This document shows, piece by piece, positions 1 to 11,383 of a stretch of DNA of 64,000 nt. The stretch covers positions 65,573,561 to 65,637,560 of the forward strand of contig NC_088775.1 in NCBI RefSeq assembly GCF_954871325.1, read 5' to 3'. Numbering within the stretch: position 1 is the first letter of the stretch; each line of letters begins with the position of its first letter. Position numbers and translations under genes: made by a program. Source of the DNA: Gordionus sp. m RMFG-2023. Taxonomy: Eukaryota; Nematomorpha; Gordioida; Chordodea; Parachordodidae. The notes beneath the pieces were generated by a model. The model saw only the letters and a list, made by a program, of their open reading frames with translations, made no database searches and was not told the DNA's origin.

Positions 1-2079
1 AAGAAATTTTTATTTGTCATCAAAGAATGAGACAAGTAGTATAGTAATAGGGAATATTCTTATGAAAAAATTCAAATATAATTGCATTTTTTTCACGTAA
101 AATTAGAATTGTAAATTTTTATTTTTTATTAAAGATGCATCCCGATGATTTTAGTTAAAACGACGATATCTATCAATATTAACATATAATGTAAATGACG
201 ATTTTGTTTGTTAGGTTATAATGGTGTGCATCAGAAATACTATAAGGAAAATTATAAACAACAAAATTTAGAGTCTTTTCAACTGTATCTAAAGAATCAA
301 TCTTGCCTCTTGCCCAAAAAAATAAAGTACTATAATGATAGACTAACATACGGAGCAACTAATGGTTTTGGGAACTGGTCGAAACAAGACCAGGCGCTTT
401 GTTTCTCAAAAATATAAGATAATAAAAATTATGGCATGTTTATATGATAATTAATTTAATCTAAATAAAATAGTATAAACCTTTTGATAGACCTTATCGA
501 AAACGATCATATTTTTTAACTAATGGAAAGAAACCAGATGTAATTTTTATATGACATATTTGCCTTATTTCCTTTTATATCATAATAAAAATACGTTAAA
601 AGTGAGGTCATCAAAACTCATAAAATATATAATTCTCTCAATCTTAAAAGCTTTGAATTACAAATACAAATGTATAAAAATGCATTCAAAATATTTTTTA
701 TTGAGTACATAATTACTATATTTTAAGATATTATGAAATTGATACAATGAAAAAAGTATATCCACACATAATTTCCAATTATTTGTTCACATTAAAGGTA
801 ATATATGCAATCAACTCCCACATTAAAATATAGGTAAATTTCTGATGGCTGATTTCGGATCTATCCATCATCAAATAAATGATATCTCTGATTCATTCAT
901 CATCAAATTAAGGAGAAAATTCTCTTTCCCTGTTATTCTTGACGGGTTATCTGCTAGTATATTATATTGTGGCATATAGTATTGGCTTAATTCCAAATTT
1001 AGTAATATTATTTGACATCAATATCAATACTGACCTTCCATGACCTAGACCCACCCACTTAGAGGGATAATTATCATTTTACAATCAAATGATATATCCA
1101 ATTTTTATTTTGTAAATCTTTATACATATATGTATTTTTTGAAAGTGCTGGTAAATAATGAAATGTAATTCAAATACACACTTAATAAGAACAAGTGAGG
1201 GAATAGCGCTAAGCTGCTGCGACAAATGTATAGTTATCTATCATATATGAAAATATGTGAGGTGACGATTAGGAAAAGAAAAACAAAGGACAATGGAAAA
1301 AGAAAAGAGAAAAAAAAACACATTCATTAACTGATTATTATTTTTTGTTTTTATTTATTATTTTCATAAAAAAAAATTTTTTAAAATTGAATTAAATTTT
1401 AAATTTTTGACATTTGTATTCGGAATACTTTAAACTGTATTTATATATCTATTCTATTTCTCCTTATTATATATTTTCCTTCTTCTACCAAAATCAAATT
1501 ATTTACTATAATCGGTATAGGGTTAGTTCCACTCATAATTTATCTGGGTACAAGGTTTGTCGGTATCCTGAGAAAAAAACAGGGCATAATTATATGAAGG
1601 GTAGGCCTTCATATAATTCACGTTAGCTCATTTTGGGCAGGTCTATGACCAACGTGCTTGATAAGATAAGATAATTTGAATATTATTTTTTTTTTGGAAA
1701 TAAAAAAAACTTTGTCAATTGCAAAAACCTTTAGAGCTGTAATTTTACATTAAAATTTGGGAAAATGAATGAATGAAATGATGATTTTGGGTCCAGTTTC
1801 CGGTGAAACGAAATAAAATTTGTTATCCTCAATCACAACATAGAATACCAAATCAAACTATAACATCGGTGGTGGGTATGCCATGTAAACACTAATTGAA
1901 GTCCTATGAAGAATATTCAAAGTTATAGAATTTATTTTATTTTCAAGAAGCTTTACATTTATCAGAAGATCCTCAAGATAAGATATTTTTTGTTTATGAA
2001 CTTCCAGCTTATACAATTTATAATTATAACATGAATTTTCTTATCTTATATACATTTGAATCATGGTCAGTACATAGAT
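1..2079. other. AT-rich intergenic stretch
   Basis: No gene is recognised. Short open frames (for example 208-417 and 1414-1626) have the composition expected of chance frames in AT-rich DNA and match no family known to me. The only internal structure seen is one copy of a dispersed repeat at about 1236-1352. Confidence 0.6.
1236..1352 (+). repeat. Dispersed repeat B, copy 1
   Basis: This stretch, which contains GTGAGGTGACGATTAG followed by an A/G-rich run and an ACTGATTATT motif, recurs in the same orientation at about 13636-13743. The second copy is cut off where a truncated LINE begins. The repeat family is not recognised. The two copies flank the purine-rich region and could be the ends of one old element, but no terminal structure proves it. 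Confidence 0.6.
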
Positions 2080-2262
2080 AGTTACATCTAAAGAAAGGTT
2101 TTGGTACTTGTGGAACCCTAATTATGGACATATATAGAACTGTAATGATCTTGCATTTGTGAATCCCTTAGTTATACCTAAAGAAAGGTTTTGGTACCTG
2201 TGGAACCCTAATTATGGACATTTTTTTTAGAACTGTAATGGTATTGCATCTATAAATCCCTT
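2080..2262 (+). repeat. 90-bp tandem duplication
   Basis: Two direct units with a period of 90 bp each carry CTAAAGAAAGGTTTTGGTAC, GTGGAACCCTAATTATGGAC and a closing AATCCCTTA. They differ at a few positions, so the duplication is fairly recent. No function is evident. Confidence 0.85.
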
Positions 2263-2439
2263 ATAAGGAAGTAGCATTTATTAACTATAATGTAGATAAA
2301 TACATCTTTTTTTACACATATATTTTTAAACTGAAATAGTTACATTTGATCTATTTTAACTTTGTTGTTCAAAAATTTATTTACAAATATAAAATTTCTT
2401 GTCATAATGGATGATAATCCTGTGAATAACATAACAAAT

Positions 2440-3400
2440 TATTAGCCAGTTTAAGCAAGAATGCACTTAAATATAAGAAAAAAGGAAACGCATGGTTCTC
2501 TAAAGGGGATTATAATAATGCATATCTATACAGATGCTATACAGTTGAATCCAAATGATGCAATTTTATATAAGTAACAGGGCTCAAACTCTAATAAAAC
2601 TTAATAAGTATATAGAAGTAATTAAAGATGGAAGTGGTGATTCTAAACAACAAGAAAAGTTATCTAACCCTGATTATAAGGATTATATCCATCTTAACCC
2701 TAGTATTCTTAAAATATTGTCCAAATCCTATTTTAGAAGAGGCCTATCTAGGTATGATGTTTAATGAATTCAAATTTCAGATATTGATAAAAATATGCAA
2801 ATAAGTCAATGCATTGGAGATTTTAAGATGATTTTATATTTGGAATCTAGCAATGCAATTACTAAGCAATATTTAGAAACATTGCAAAATTATCAAAAAT
2901 CTTTTGAAGTAGCAAATAGTGGAGAACCAACACTTGCTAATGTAGAAATGATTAATAATTACCACCATTCTCTTCTAACAACTCAGAATGCACCTCAAAA
3001 TTTATATCAATTTCTTAAAGATATGGCATTCTTACCTAAATTACAGATTAAAAATATAAATGATCAAATTTTGCTCTTTAAATATATCTCAAAATCAATC
3101 CAAGCAATTATCCAGATATATTTGGAAAATACTTAGAATACTCACACTTAGAATATTAAAATTTTAAAAGAATATGGCCAACTTTCAAAGAATCAAAGTA
3201 CAAATAATTTTCCCATTGATGTTCTTGGTCATTTAGAACATTTGAGCAATATTAAAAGATTTGATACTATTGTAACCCTTTTTTAAATGCCTCAAATAAA
3301 CAAAATATCAAAGAAATTTTATTGAACTGTGAATCAAATATATCTGATAAATTCCATAAGATAGAATTATAAAAATTTATAAATTATATAGTTTATGATA
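2440..3400 (+). pseudogene. Decayed intronless RPAP3/SPAG1-like TPR co-chaperone copy
   Basis: Broken reading frames on the plus strand line up with a TPR co-chaperone of the RPAP3/SPAG1 type. The order is: a TPR start at 2461-2520 (residues YKKKGNAWFSKGDYNNA), IYTDAIQLNPNDAILY in the next frame, then NRAQTLIKLNKYIEVIKD (frame opening at 2555), YFRRGLSRYD near 2730 and DFKMILYLESSNAI near 2820. After a linker, a C-terminal segment ending HLEHLSNIKRFDTIVTLF (3230-3290) resembles the RPAP3 C-terminal domain, where a similar LSELKRFD motif occurs. Several frameshifts and stops separate the parts and no introns are visible, so a processed pseudogene is the simplest reading. RPAP3 proteins help Hsp90/R2TP assemble RNA polymerase complexes. 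The family call is from memory of its motifs; which member it derives from is uncertain. Confidence 0.65.
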
Positions 3401-4379
3401 AATGTAAAAACTAATTAATGTTAAATACATTTTCTTTAATATTAATCAGCAATATTTGTCTACTATAACATAGCACTGTCTGTCTTTCAGGTTTGCATTT
3501 TCATTAAAATGTTATACCATAACTGATGTATTGATAAATTTGGGATTAGCTGATTGACACTTAATTTTAACTAGAAACTAAGAAAAATTGATATGGCAAT
3601 GATGATCTCAAGTCCGTGAATAATAATGATAACGATTCCGGGTTCACTATGATAATGATAATGTGGTAAATAATAAGGATCCTGAGCTTTGCTTGCTTAA
3701 TACAAACAAGGATTTATGGGGACACTATTGACTCTAGAATGACAAAAATAATTGAAGGTAAAAAGAAGGAAAATATCAGACAAAGATAGTAAGCTCTTTA
3801 GGATAATGGGTCTCAGGAATTGGGATTATAATTACAGGGAAGTTGGATGCCTCCGGAATAGGACATGCTATATAGACATAACGTTATCTTACAAGGATAT
3901 ACTTACCTAAAATAAGAATTACTTTTTTTCCATCTCTTAAATATCTAACCAGGCGTCAGGTACATTATTATTTTATATTTGGTTACAATTTCTTAACACT
4001 ATCTTGCCGGTAACGGAACTAATAGATCCCCTCTTTCTTACTCCTCTCTTCTTTACAATGCTAGCTGACTACATAGTGGTACCGTCCACTATAATAAAAA
4101 GGGTATACATCATGTATAGGATCTATATACTAGTGAATATACTTGGTGCACGCTACGACTCCTGGTGGGTGATGAAAATATGAAATAGAAAATTATACAC
4201 TAGGATCTGATAATAAAATAGTTATATATACTTATTTGTTAATATAAATTGATATGTATTGTTTTTAGGGATATAGGAAATAATAATAAAAATAATAATA
4301 TTACAAATATATTAATGGTGCCATATCATATACATCAAACCAAGAACTTAGATTAAGAGGAGAATATTTAGAAGGTAAG
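3401..4379. other. Unassigned intergenic sequence
   Basis: No open frame of interest was seen. Composition changes at about 3590, becoming less AT-rich and more purine-rich. This may be the edge of the old repeat that continues to 5261 and resumes at 11775. No terminal repeats were identified. Confidence 0.45.
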
Positions 4380-4890
4380 AAATTTAAATTATTATAGATA
4401 TAATTGAAAATATCAGTAACAATATTCATAAGCAAATTAAGTTAAAGAATTAAGAAATATAATTTAATAAAGATTAAGAATATAGTAGAAGATTTGAAGA
4501 AATATAATTTAAATAGAAATATAAATAATTATTTTAGAAAATGTTGAAGGAATTAGAAAAATAAATTTATAAAGAATTAAATTAGAAAATTTGGAAGAAA
4601 TATAATTTATAGAAATATAAAGAATTATATTATAAAATTTTGAAGAAATATAAGTTGAATAGATATAAGGAATTATATTAGTAGAAAGAAATTAAATTTA
4701 AATATATTAGAAGATTTTTAAGTAATATACTTTAAAAAATATATAAAGATATATTAGAAAATTTTGAAGAAATATAATTTAAATAGAAATATAAAGAATT
4801 ATTTTAGAAATTGAAGAAATATAATTTAAACAAAGATTTAAATTAGAAGATTTAGAAGAAATTTAATTTAAACAAAGATATAAAGAAACA
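4380..4890 (+). repeat. Degenerate ~48-bp purine-rich minisatellite
   Basis: Repeated units read GAAGAAATATAATTTAAATA, then GAAATATAAAGAATTATATT and AGAAAATTTT. Unit starts at about 4496, 4545, 4593 and 4641 give a 48-49 bp period; further worn units reach 4885. It lies within the purine-rich background that the LINE later entered. Confidence 0.75.
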
Positions 4891-5245
4891 TAAAAGATGT
4901 TGTATACGTTAATAGTAATTTAGTTATTATGCATTGTTATAAATATACGAGAAGTTAGAGTATGATAGTAAAATTATTAATAAATCCCAAATAAAATGCG
5001 GGGAGTGCAGAGATAATAGATATAAAAGATATCATTCAAAAGAAGAAGGACAGAGGTTTAACATGAGGTAAAATACATTACATTAAAAATGAGGAAAATT
5101 TTTGTTAATAAATTAATTAATGTTAAAAAAATTAAGAGGGATATTAACTTTATTAGGATTAAATGTTATTACAATAAGATTTAAAATTAGGTGGAAGAAA
5201 GAATGAGAATCAAAATGATAGATTTTGATAGAATTTTCACAATTA
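4891..5245 (+). repeat. Purine-rich background repeat, left part
   Basis: This is A/G-rich plus-strand sequence with no gene. It is the left flank of the LINE target site, and the same composition resumes at 11791. The two flanks were therefore continuous before the LINE inserted. The family is unknown. Confidence 0.5.
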
Positions 5246-5261
5246 AAGGAATAATAATTCT
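5246..5261 (+). repeat. LINE target-site duplication, left
   Basis: AAGGAATAATAATTCT is repeated with one mismatch at 11775-11790 (AAGGAATAATGATTCT), directly after the LINE 3' microsatellite tail. A 16-bp direct repeat at both ends is what target-primed reverse transcription leaves. Confidence 0.85.
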
Positions 5262-5415
5262 CTCTCCCAAAATCCTACCTTCAGCCTCATCGTGGCGGGG
5301 GAGTGGCAACGTCTTTTGGCGGCTAATGGAGGTCTAAAAGGTTCCGTGTGATCTCGGTCTAGAATGGGATCACCGTCTCCTCGACGAGGTGTAAAAACCA
5401 CTTAAAGAGGTTGAT

Positions 5416-5423
5416 GTCAGGAA
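5416..5423 (+). repeat. hAT target-site duplication, left
   Basis: GTCAGGAA is repeated exactly at 8542-8549 on the far side of the element. Removing the element and one copy restores a continuous LINE 5' region. Confidence 0.92.
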
Positions 5424-5510
5424 CAGGGTTGCTAGGTCAAATTTTTCAAATTGCGGGAGAAATATAAAAATTGCTGTATAAATATAAAAATTGCTAAAAA
5501 AAAATTCCTT

Positions 5511-5527
5511 GCGGGCCGAAGGCCCGC
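5511..5527. other. Perfect 7-bp GC stem with 3-nt loop
   Basis: GCGGGCC-GAA-GGCCCGC folds on itself. It lies just inside the left end of the hAT element in otherwise AT-rich sequence and could be a subterminal binding site or cruciform. Its function is inferred only. Confidence 0.7.
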
Positions 5528-5867
5528 AGCCTTTCGACCAGATTTTGAATTGACTTAATTATCCACCTATTATTTTTTATTTAGTTTATATAAATACAAC
5601 GTCGGTAACTATTTTTCAAAATAAAATAACATCTTGATTTATTAAAATATATTAATTTATAAAAAAAACCAACGATCTTTTTTAAATATAACAGAATGTA
5701 AACAAGATAAAATTTTATAAAAAAAAACGATTTTAATTTTACAATTAAAAATATATTTTATGCCAATGTCCCGCAAAACAACCGCAATTGATAATCTACC
5801 GTAAGTGTGTGTATAACATTATAGGGATATGCGATTAATTATCACGTTTAAATACATAATAAGGTAC

Positions 5868-6622
5868 TCCAAAAATAAGAAATAATACAGATGAAACTAC
5901 ATTTGCGGCAATTGTAATCACATCTTGTAGTAAAACATTCACAAAGATACTTATCATCACAATGTTGGTAGAATCTTTTCCTCATAATATTTAACGACTC
6001 TAATATAAATAAAACTATACTTGTAGAACAAATATGGGTAAGGCTATCATCAATGTTTTAGGACCTAAATCCAGGAGGTCAATTCTTGACGATTTGAAAA
6101 ATAGGTATACATATGCAATTCTAACAGATGCATCTAATAAGGGAAATATTAAAATATTTCCCTTGATCCTCCTCTATTGTATCAAAATTAAGGTTTCAAT
6201 AAAACTATTAATAGCAGATTCGAGATTATCAATAAATTGCATGTCAGCTTTCTGATCTGATAATGCCTCAGTGAATTTGGTAAAAACAGAGTGTATTTAC
6301 AGAATTGAGTCAGGTCAATGTTGGTTGCGATATGTTCCCAATACCTGCTATCGGAATTTTAAAATTTTATAAACCTTTAAAAAAATATTTCTTAAATAAA
6401 GATTATAAAAGCTGTCCTAATATTTTGAAAATTTTTTTCAATAATGAATGGCAGAGGTATATTTAGGAATGATTTCACATGTAGGAAATCTACTACATGC
6501 TGTTATTGTGTAGTTGCAATCAGAAGAATCTTAACAAAGATTCACAAAATTATGCTGCAGATGTGTTCACTTTTACAGTTAAAAATTGATAATAAATTTT
6601 ATGGCGCCATTGCTAAAACATA
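5868..6622 (+). repeat. Inverted arm 1 inside the hAT element
   Basis: The plus strand here matches the reverse complement of 7195-8215. Shared landmarks are ACAGATGCATCTAATAAGGG (6125 and 7930 region), TTGCATGTCAGCTTTCTG, and AATTGATAATAAATTTTATG at the inner end. This arm lacks about 270 bp present in the other arm and differs at roughly one base in seven by eye. Its frame (for example 6034-6255) is therefore a duplicated transposase fragment, not a separate gene. Confidence 0.9.
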
Positions 6623-6907
6623 ATTATATTTTATTTGAGATTTAAATAATAAAACTAAATGTTTACCGTCGTTATTGAGATATTTATAAAACTGGCATGA
6701 CATATTATATATCTGTTTAACCATTAACTCGGCCTCTAATGTTGTTAAAGCAATCCGATTTCTCTCCTTTTTCCAGGCAGTCCTCATCAGGCTAAAAATG
6801 CGCTCGGATGAGGCATTAGAATGAGGTAAGGAGAAGACATACTCGCATATTTTTTCCAAACATGGGGATTTATCGTTTATACGAAAAAATTCTACCCATT
6901 TCTCCAC
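6599..6907 (-). pseudogene. hAT transposase C-terminal dimerisation domain
   Basis: This 102-codon open piece contains LPHSNASSERIFSLMRTAW and a downstream KERNRIALTTLEAELM. The pattern of a small hydrophobic residue, SER-F-S, then RNR is the hATC dimerisation helix set found at the end of hAT transposases. It lies in the single-copy loop between the two inverted arms. The rest of the transposase continues upstream on the same strand at 7299-8060 in broken frames, so this is not an independent gene. Confidence 0.88.
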
Positions 6908-7194
6908 TGCTTTCAGACTATCTAACTTTAAGTATTTTGGCGAATCATAAAAAATGAGAGAATTACAATCTCCTCAAATAAGAAATCAATGTCTTTCGAT
7001 ATTTATAATATATTTATTAATTATAAAAACCATCAATTGATTGTTTCTGTTCCAAGGTCATAATATTTATACATTTGTAAATAGAGTTATTAAAATCAAA
7101 TTTTGATTGTAAATATTCTAAAATTGTCTTAATAAAAATATCTGCTTCATTTAAAAATGTATTAATTAGAGTATTATTTGAAAATTTAATATAA

Positions 7195-8215
7195 TATTTT
7201 TAGCAATAGCGCCATAAAATTTATTATCAATTTTTAACTGTAGAGATGAACAGAGCTGTAGCATGATTTATAAATAATATTCTGATTGCAACTGAATATT
7301 AACTGCATGAAGTAGATTTCCTACATGGAAACGAATCCCAAATATGCTTCTGCCATTTCATACTCGAAAAATTTCTCAAAATTTTAGGACAGCTTTTAAA
7401 ATCTTTATTTAAGAAAAGTATTTTTTTTAAGGGTTTATAAAATTTTAAAATTCTATCGATGGCAGGTATTAATGACAACCACCTGATAGGTATATATCGC
7501 AACAACTCACACCATTCCAAGTCAGACCACTTCACCAACTCTTTTAATTCATTAACTCTTTTAGTTGATGACTAAATTCGTTAAAACATTTCATCACAAT
7601 TATTTCGACATCCACAGATAGTACATTTATTGCCTTCTTGCAAGAATCATGTAGTATATGGCATATACAGCCAATTGATATTATCTCATTATTGTGCTGC
7701 CTCAATTCGGTAACTTTGGTTTTTGCCAAAATTTACAGAGGCATTATCAGCGCAGAAAGCTGACATGCAAATCATTGATAACCCTGAATAAGCTATATTT
7801 ACCATTATGTTGTTAGCTATATCGTTGAATTTTTCACTATCCGAGGAAAAAATTTTTAACAGTTTTATGGAAATATTTTTATTCTTGTTAAAATAGCGAA
7901 GGATCAAGGGAAATGTTTTGATATTTCCCTTATTAGATGCATCTGTTAGAATTTAATATGGATGCCCATCTTTCAAATCGTCTAGAATTGACCTCTAGGA
8001 TTGAGGTACTAAAACAATTGTGATAGCCTTGCTCATTTTTGTTCTGCCACAAGTAAGTTTTGCACTTATATTGGAGTCGTTAAATATCATGAGAAAAAGA
8101 TTCGACCCACATTGTGATGATATAGCTCTGTGAATGTTGAACTACATGATAGATGTATACGATTTCCGCAAATGTATTTGCATCTGTATTATTTATTATT
8201 TGAGAATATTTTTGT
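7195..8215 (-). repeat. Inverted arm 2: main transposase body of the hAT
   Basis: This is the longer partner of 5868-6622. On the minus strand it reads as the middle of a hAT transposase, with FCADNASVNFG (a common DDE-region motif of hAT proteins) near 7740 and RWLSLIPAIDRILKFYKPLK near 7440. It is broken into frames 7689-7907, 7544-7729 and 7299-7538. Arm and loop together could form a long RNA hairpin. Confidence 0.88.
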
Positions 8216-8541
8216 ATTGCAGTCGATGTTGATATACTCTCCTGTACTGACTTATATGAATGATGTTGATTTATTATTGGATAAAAATAAAACAGGATAG
8301 AACATGTTTTTCGAATAAATATTTAAAAATATAAAAATCATCAATTAATGTCTTTAAAAATTATTATTTATATATTAAAAATGTTAAAATTCAAAAAAAA
8401 AAAATTGCGGGAGAAATTAAAAAATTGCGGTAGATTTTTGCGGGAGATTCCCAATTGCGGTTTTACGGGAGAGAGATGTCTGCGTGTAAACCAAAAAATT
8501 ACGGGAGTCTCCCACTGCTGGGGGGAGACATGGCAACCCTG

Positions 8542-8549
8542 GTCAGGAA
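8542..8549 (+). repeat. hAT target-site duplication, right
   Basis: Exact second copy of GTCAGGAA; see 5416-5423. Confidence 0.92.
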
Positions 8550-8759
8550 GGGCATCCGATTGTAAAAACTTTGCTTACAAAATTTCCCTATGGTTATAAC
8601 AAAGCATGGTCGGGGTACAGCCCAAAGTACCCCGTGGGCCTCCTCATCCGCCTACGACAAAAAGAAGGATGAGAAACTAGTGGAATCACGATTCATAAAA
8701 ATGAAACTTATGACGGAGATAAACGACCTGATAATAAGTGGAGAAACCAGTCTACGGAG

Positions 8760-9649
8760 GATCGAGTTAGGGTCGCGACATGGAATGTTGGGAGTATGAC
8801 GGAAAGAGCAAGAGAAGTAGTCGATGTACTGCATAGAAGGCATATACATGTGTGCTGCATACAGGACACTAGATGGAAAGGAAATGGGACAAGAATGATT
8901 TGCAAAACTAGTGAAAAGTATAAATTCTTTTGGCAAGGAAGTAATGATGGTAAAACTGGAGTTGGGGTATTGGTTGCGGAGAAATTGGTAGACAAAGTAG
9001 TCGAAGTGAGAAGGCTAGATAACCAGCTAATAGTTATCAAGATGATTTTTGGTAGAAAGCTATATAATATTATCTCGGCATATGTTCCTCAGGTTGGAAG
9101 AAGTGAAGAAGTGAAAGATATATTTTGGGACAGTCTATTGGGGGTGACATCGAGACTGGCAAATGAAGAGGGGATTATCCTGGCTGGTGATCTGAATGGA
9201 CATGTGGGAGCGAGTAGTGAGGGTTATGAAGGAGTACATGGAGGGTTCAGTTATGGCATGAGAAATTTGGAAGGAGAGAGGATTTTAGTGATGCTATGGA
9301 TATGATTGTCTGTAATACAATGTTTAAGGAAGAATCCGAGAAGCTGGTGACTTATAAGTCGGGTAGTACCAAAAGTGCAGTGGATTACTTGTTATTAAGG
9401 AGATGTGACCGATGTATAGTAAAAAATGTGAAAGTGATACCGGGAGAGGAATGTATAAATCAGTATCGATTAATTATAGGAGATCTCACTCTTAAAAGTG
9501 CTAGGATCACTAAAAGAAAGTTTGTGCCAAGGCTGAAGTTTTGGAAATTGAGGGAGGAGAATGTTAGACATCAATTCAGTATGACATTGGAGATTAGGGA
9601 GGCGGAGGTGGCACAAGCATCTGGGGTAAATGAAAGTGGGAAGCCATGA
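8760..9649 (+). pseudogene. LINE endonuclease (APE/EEP fold), frameshifted
   Basis: The frame already runs through DRVRVATWNVGSMTERAREV at 8760-8819, upstream of the first ATG (8796), and continues with CCIQDTRWKG, SAYVPQVG and GDLNGHVGAS to 9305. A frameshift moves it into the frame at 9296-9649, with SAVDYLLLRR and NQYRLIIGDL. These are the ordered motifs of the apurinic-type endonuclease that nicks target DNA for LINEs. Two catalytic positions look altered: QET is usual where QDT is found here, and QHRL is usual where QYRL is found. With the frameshift this makes an active enzyme unlikely. It belongs to the LINE at 5262-11774. Confidence 0.88.
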
Positions 9650-10149
9650 AGAAAACCTGGGTGATGACAACCGAGGACGTATGTGGATGGACAAAAGAGC
9701 CGCCTAGACATAAGGAGAGTTGGTGGTAGAACCAAGAGGTAGTGAAGGCTGTGGATGAGAAACGAGGTGCTTCAAAGAATGGTATAACAGCAAAAAAATA
9801 TTGATAACGATATTTACAAGATGGCTAAAAGAAATTAATAGCGAAGGCGCAAAAAGAAAAAAGACAGGAGTTTGCTAAAGAAATGAAATGCGCCGAAGGA
9901 ATGGGAAATGTGGTCCGAATTGCAAAGCAGATAGCAGAGGCAGGATGTGGTAAGTGTTAAATGTTTGAAAAATATGGAAGGAAAAATGGTGATTGATAGT
10001 AGTGGTATTAAGAACACCTGGAAGTTTACATGAAAGGACTTTTGATTGAAGAAAATGAATGGGATAATGATGTTATATGTGCAAAGGTAGAAGGTCCAGG
10101 GTGTAAATTTGGCAAGGACGATATAAAGAGAGCAGTGAAAAAGATGAAA

Positions 10150-10957
10150 AAGGGAAGGCATCGGGTTTAACGATGATGGTATCAGAGATGTTTAAAGGTT
10201 CTGATGATTTAGGGATTGAATGGTTAATGAATTTAGCCAATAGAAGGAACTATTCCCGAGGACTGGCGAAGAAGTATAATTATCCCATTATACAAGGGGA
10301 AAGGTGATCCTTTAGATTGCGGGTCTTAGAGAGCTATTAAACTCTTGGAACATGCAATGAAAGTATTTGAGAGAGTTTTAGAGAAGCGGATAAGGGAACA
10401 AATTAAAAGTGATGAAATGCAGTTTGGTTTTATATCGGGAAAAGGCACGACAGATGCAATTTTTGTGGTGAGACAAATGCAGGAGAAATATCTTGCGAAG
10501 GAAAAGAAACTCTATTATGCGTTTGTTGATTTGGAGAAAGCAATTGATAGGGTGCCGCGTGAGGTTACTAGATTAGCCTTGAGAAAATCAGGTGTGGAGG
10601 TGGTTGGTTATCGCAGTGATGGCAATATATGTTGGAGCACAAACAGCAGTATGGACGGATTATGGTGATAGTGACAGCTTTGAGGTGAAGGTAGGACTTC
10701 ATCAAGGATCCGTGCTGAGTCCATTATTATTTATATTAGTAATGGATGTGGTGGCTAAAGAAATGCGTGAAGGACTTCCCTGGGAGCTAATATATGCAGA
10801 TGACCTTGTACTAATGGCAAACAGTGAGGAAGAATTGAGGGATAAAATTAGTAAATGGAAGATGACTATGGAAGCAAAAGGCCTGAAAATGAATGCATCA
10901 AAGACAAAGGTGATGATTGGTGGGGAAAATCTAAAAATGGAGGAATCCGATAAGTAA
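10150..10957 (+). pseudogene. LINE reverse transcriptase, frameshifted
   Basis: The fingers-and-palm region starts in broken frames near 10150. Two overlapping frames at 10345-10668 and 10592-10957 carry the rest: EKRIREQIKSDEMQFGFISG, AFVDLEKAIDRVPREV (motif A with its aspartate), VGLHQGSVLSPLLF (motif B) and YADDLVLMA (motif C with both aspartates). The catalytic residues survive, but the frame is broken between motifs A and B and again upstream. It copies LINE RNA at the nicked target in intact relatives. Confidence 0.9.
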
Positions 10958-11383
10958 CCTTGTGATGTATGTGGTAAAGGAGTTGCTAGAAATTCTATCC
11001 AATGCACCCGATGCCAGAAATGGGTACATAATAAATGTAGCGGGAAAAAGGGAAGTTTGATGTTAGAAAGAACGACCTTTATTTGTAGAGCATGCATTAA
11101 AGGGATACATAATAATGATAACCTAGAAAATGGTGGTCTGGATATTGGCAATGGGTTAACCCTAGAAAAAGTGGATAAATTTTGTTATTTAGGTGATATG
11201 CTAAACGCAGATGGTGGTGTAGATTCTGCCGTTGTTGCAAGGATCAGACAAGCTTGGATGAAGTTCAGAGAGATGTCGTCTATTCTTACAAATAAAAAGT
11301 TAAAGGGGAAAGTTTACGTAATATGTGTAAGGAGTTGTTTAGCTTATGGCGGCGAAATATGGGCAATCACGAAGCCAAATTAA
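10957..11383 (+). pseudogene. LINE C-terminal segment with embedded zinc finger
   Basis: Directly after the RT, the sequence reads CDVCGKGVARNSIQCTRCQ, then KWVHNKCSGKKGS, then FICRAC. The spacing C-x2-C, C-x2-C, WVH, C, C-x2-C is PHD-like. After it the usual LINE thumb/connection resumes with KVDKFCYLGDMLNADGG and SCLAYGGEIWAITK. Some APE-type LINEs carry this finger inside the RT C-terminal region. Its role, presumably nucleic-acid binding, is inferred. A stop separates it from the palm frame, and further stops follow to about 11700. Confidence 0.8.

Larger units (their letters stand above)
5424..8541 (-). mobile_element. hAT transposon with internal inverted duplication
   Basis: The ends are CAGGGTTGCTAGGTC on the left and, reverse-complemented, CAGGGTTGCCATGTCTCCCC on the right, flanked by a perfect 8-bp duplication GTCAGGAA (5416-5423 and 8542-8549), as hAT transposases make. 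The minus strand carries the broken transposase. Pieces at 7689-7907 hold FCADNASVNFG; others lie at 7544-7729 and 7299-7538 (RYIPIRWLSL); the hATC dimerisation domain is at 6599-6907 (LPHSNASSERIFSLM). The plus strand at about 5868-6622 is a shortened, diverged inverted copy of about 7195-8215. The element sits in the LINE's 5' region, so it is younger than the LINE. Confidence 0.93.

Noticed and set aside
6034-6255. Possible separate plus-strand gene
   Set aside because: It is an inverted partial copy of the hAT transposase at 7195-8215.
8652-9040. Two overlapping minus-strand frames
   Set aside because: Antisense shadows of the LINE endonuclease, whose sense frame has ordered family motifs.
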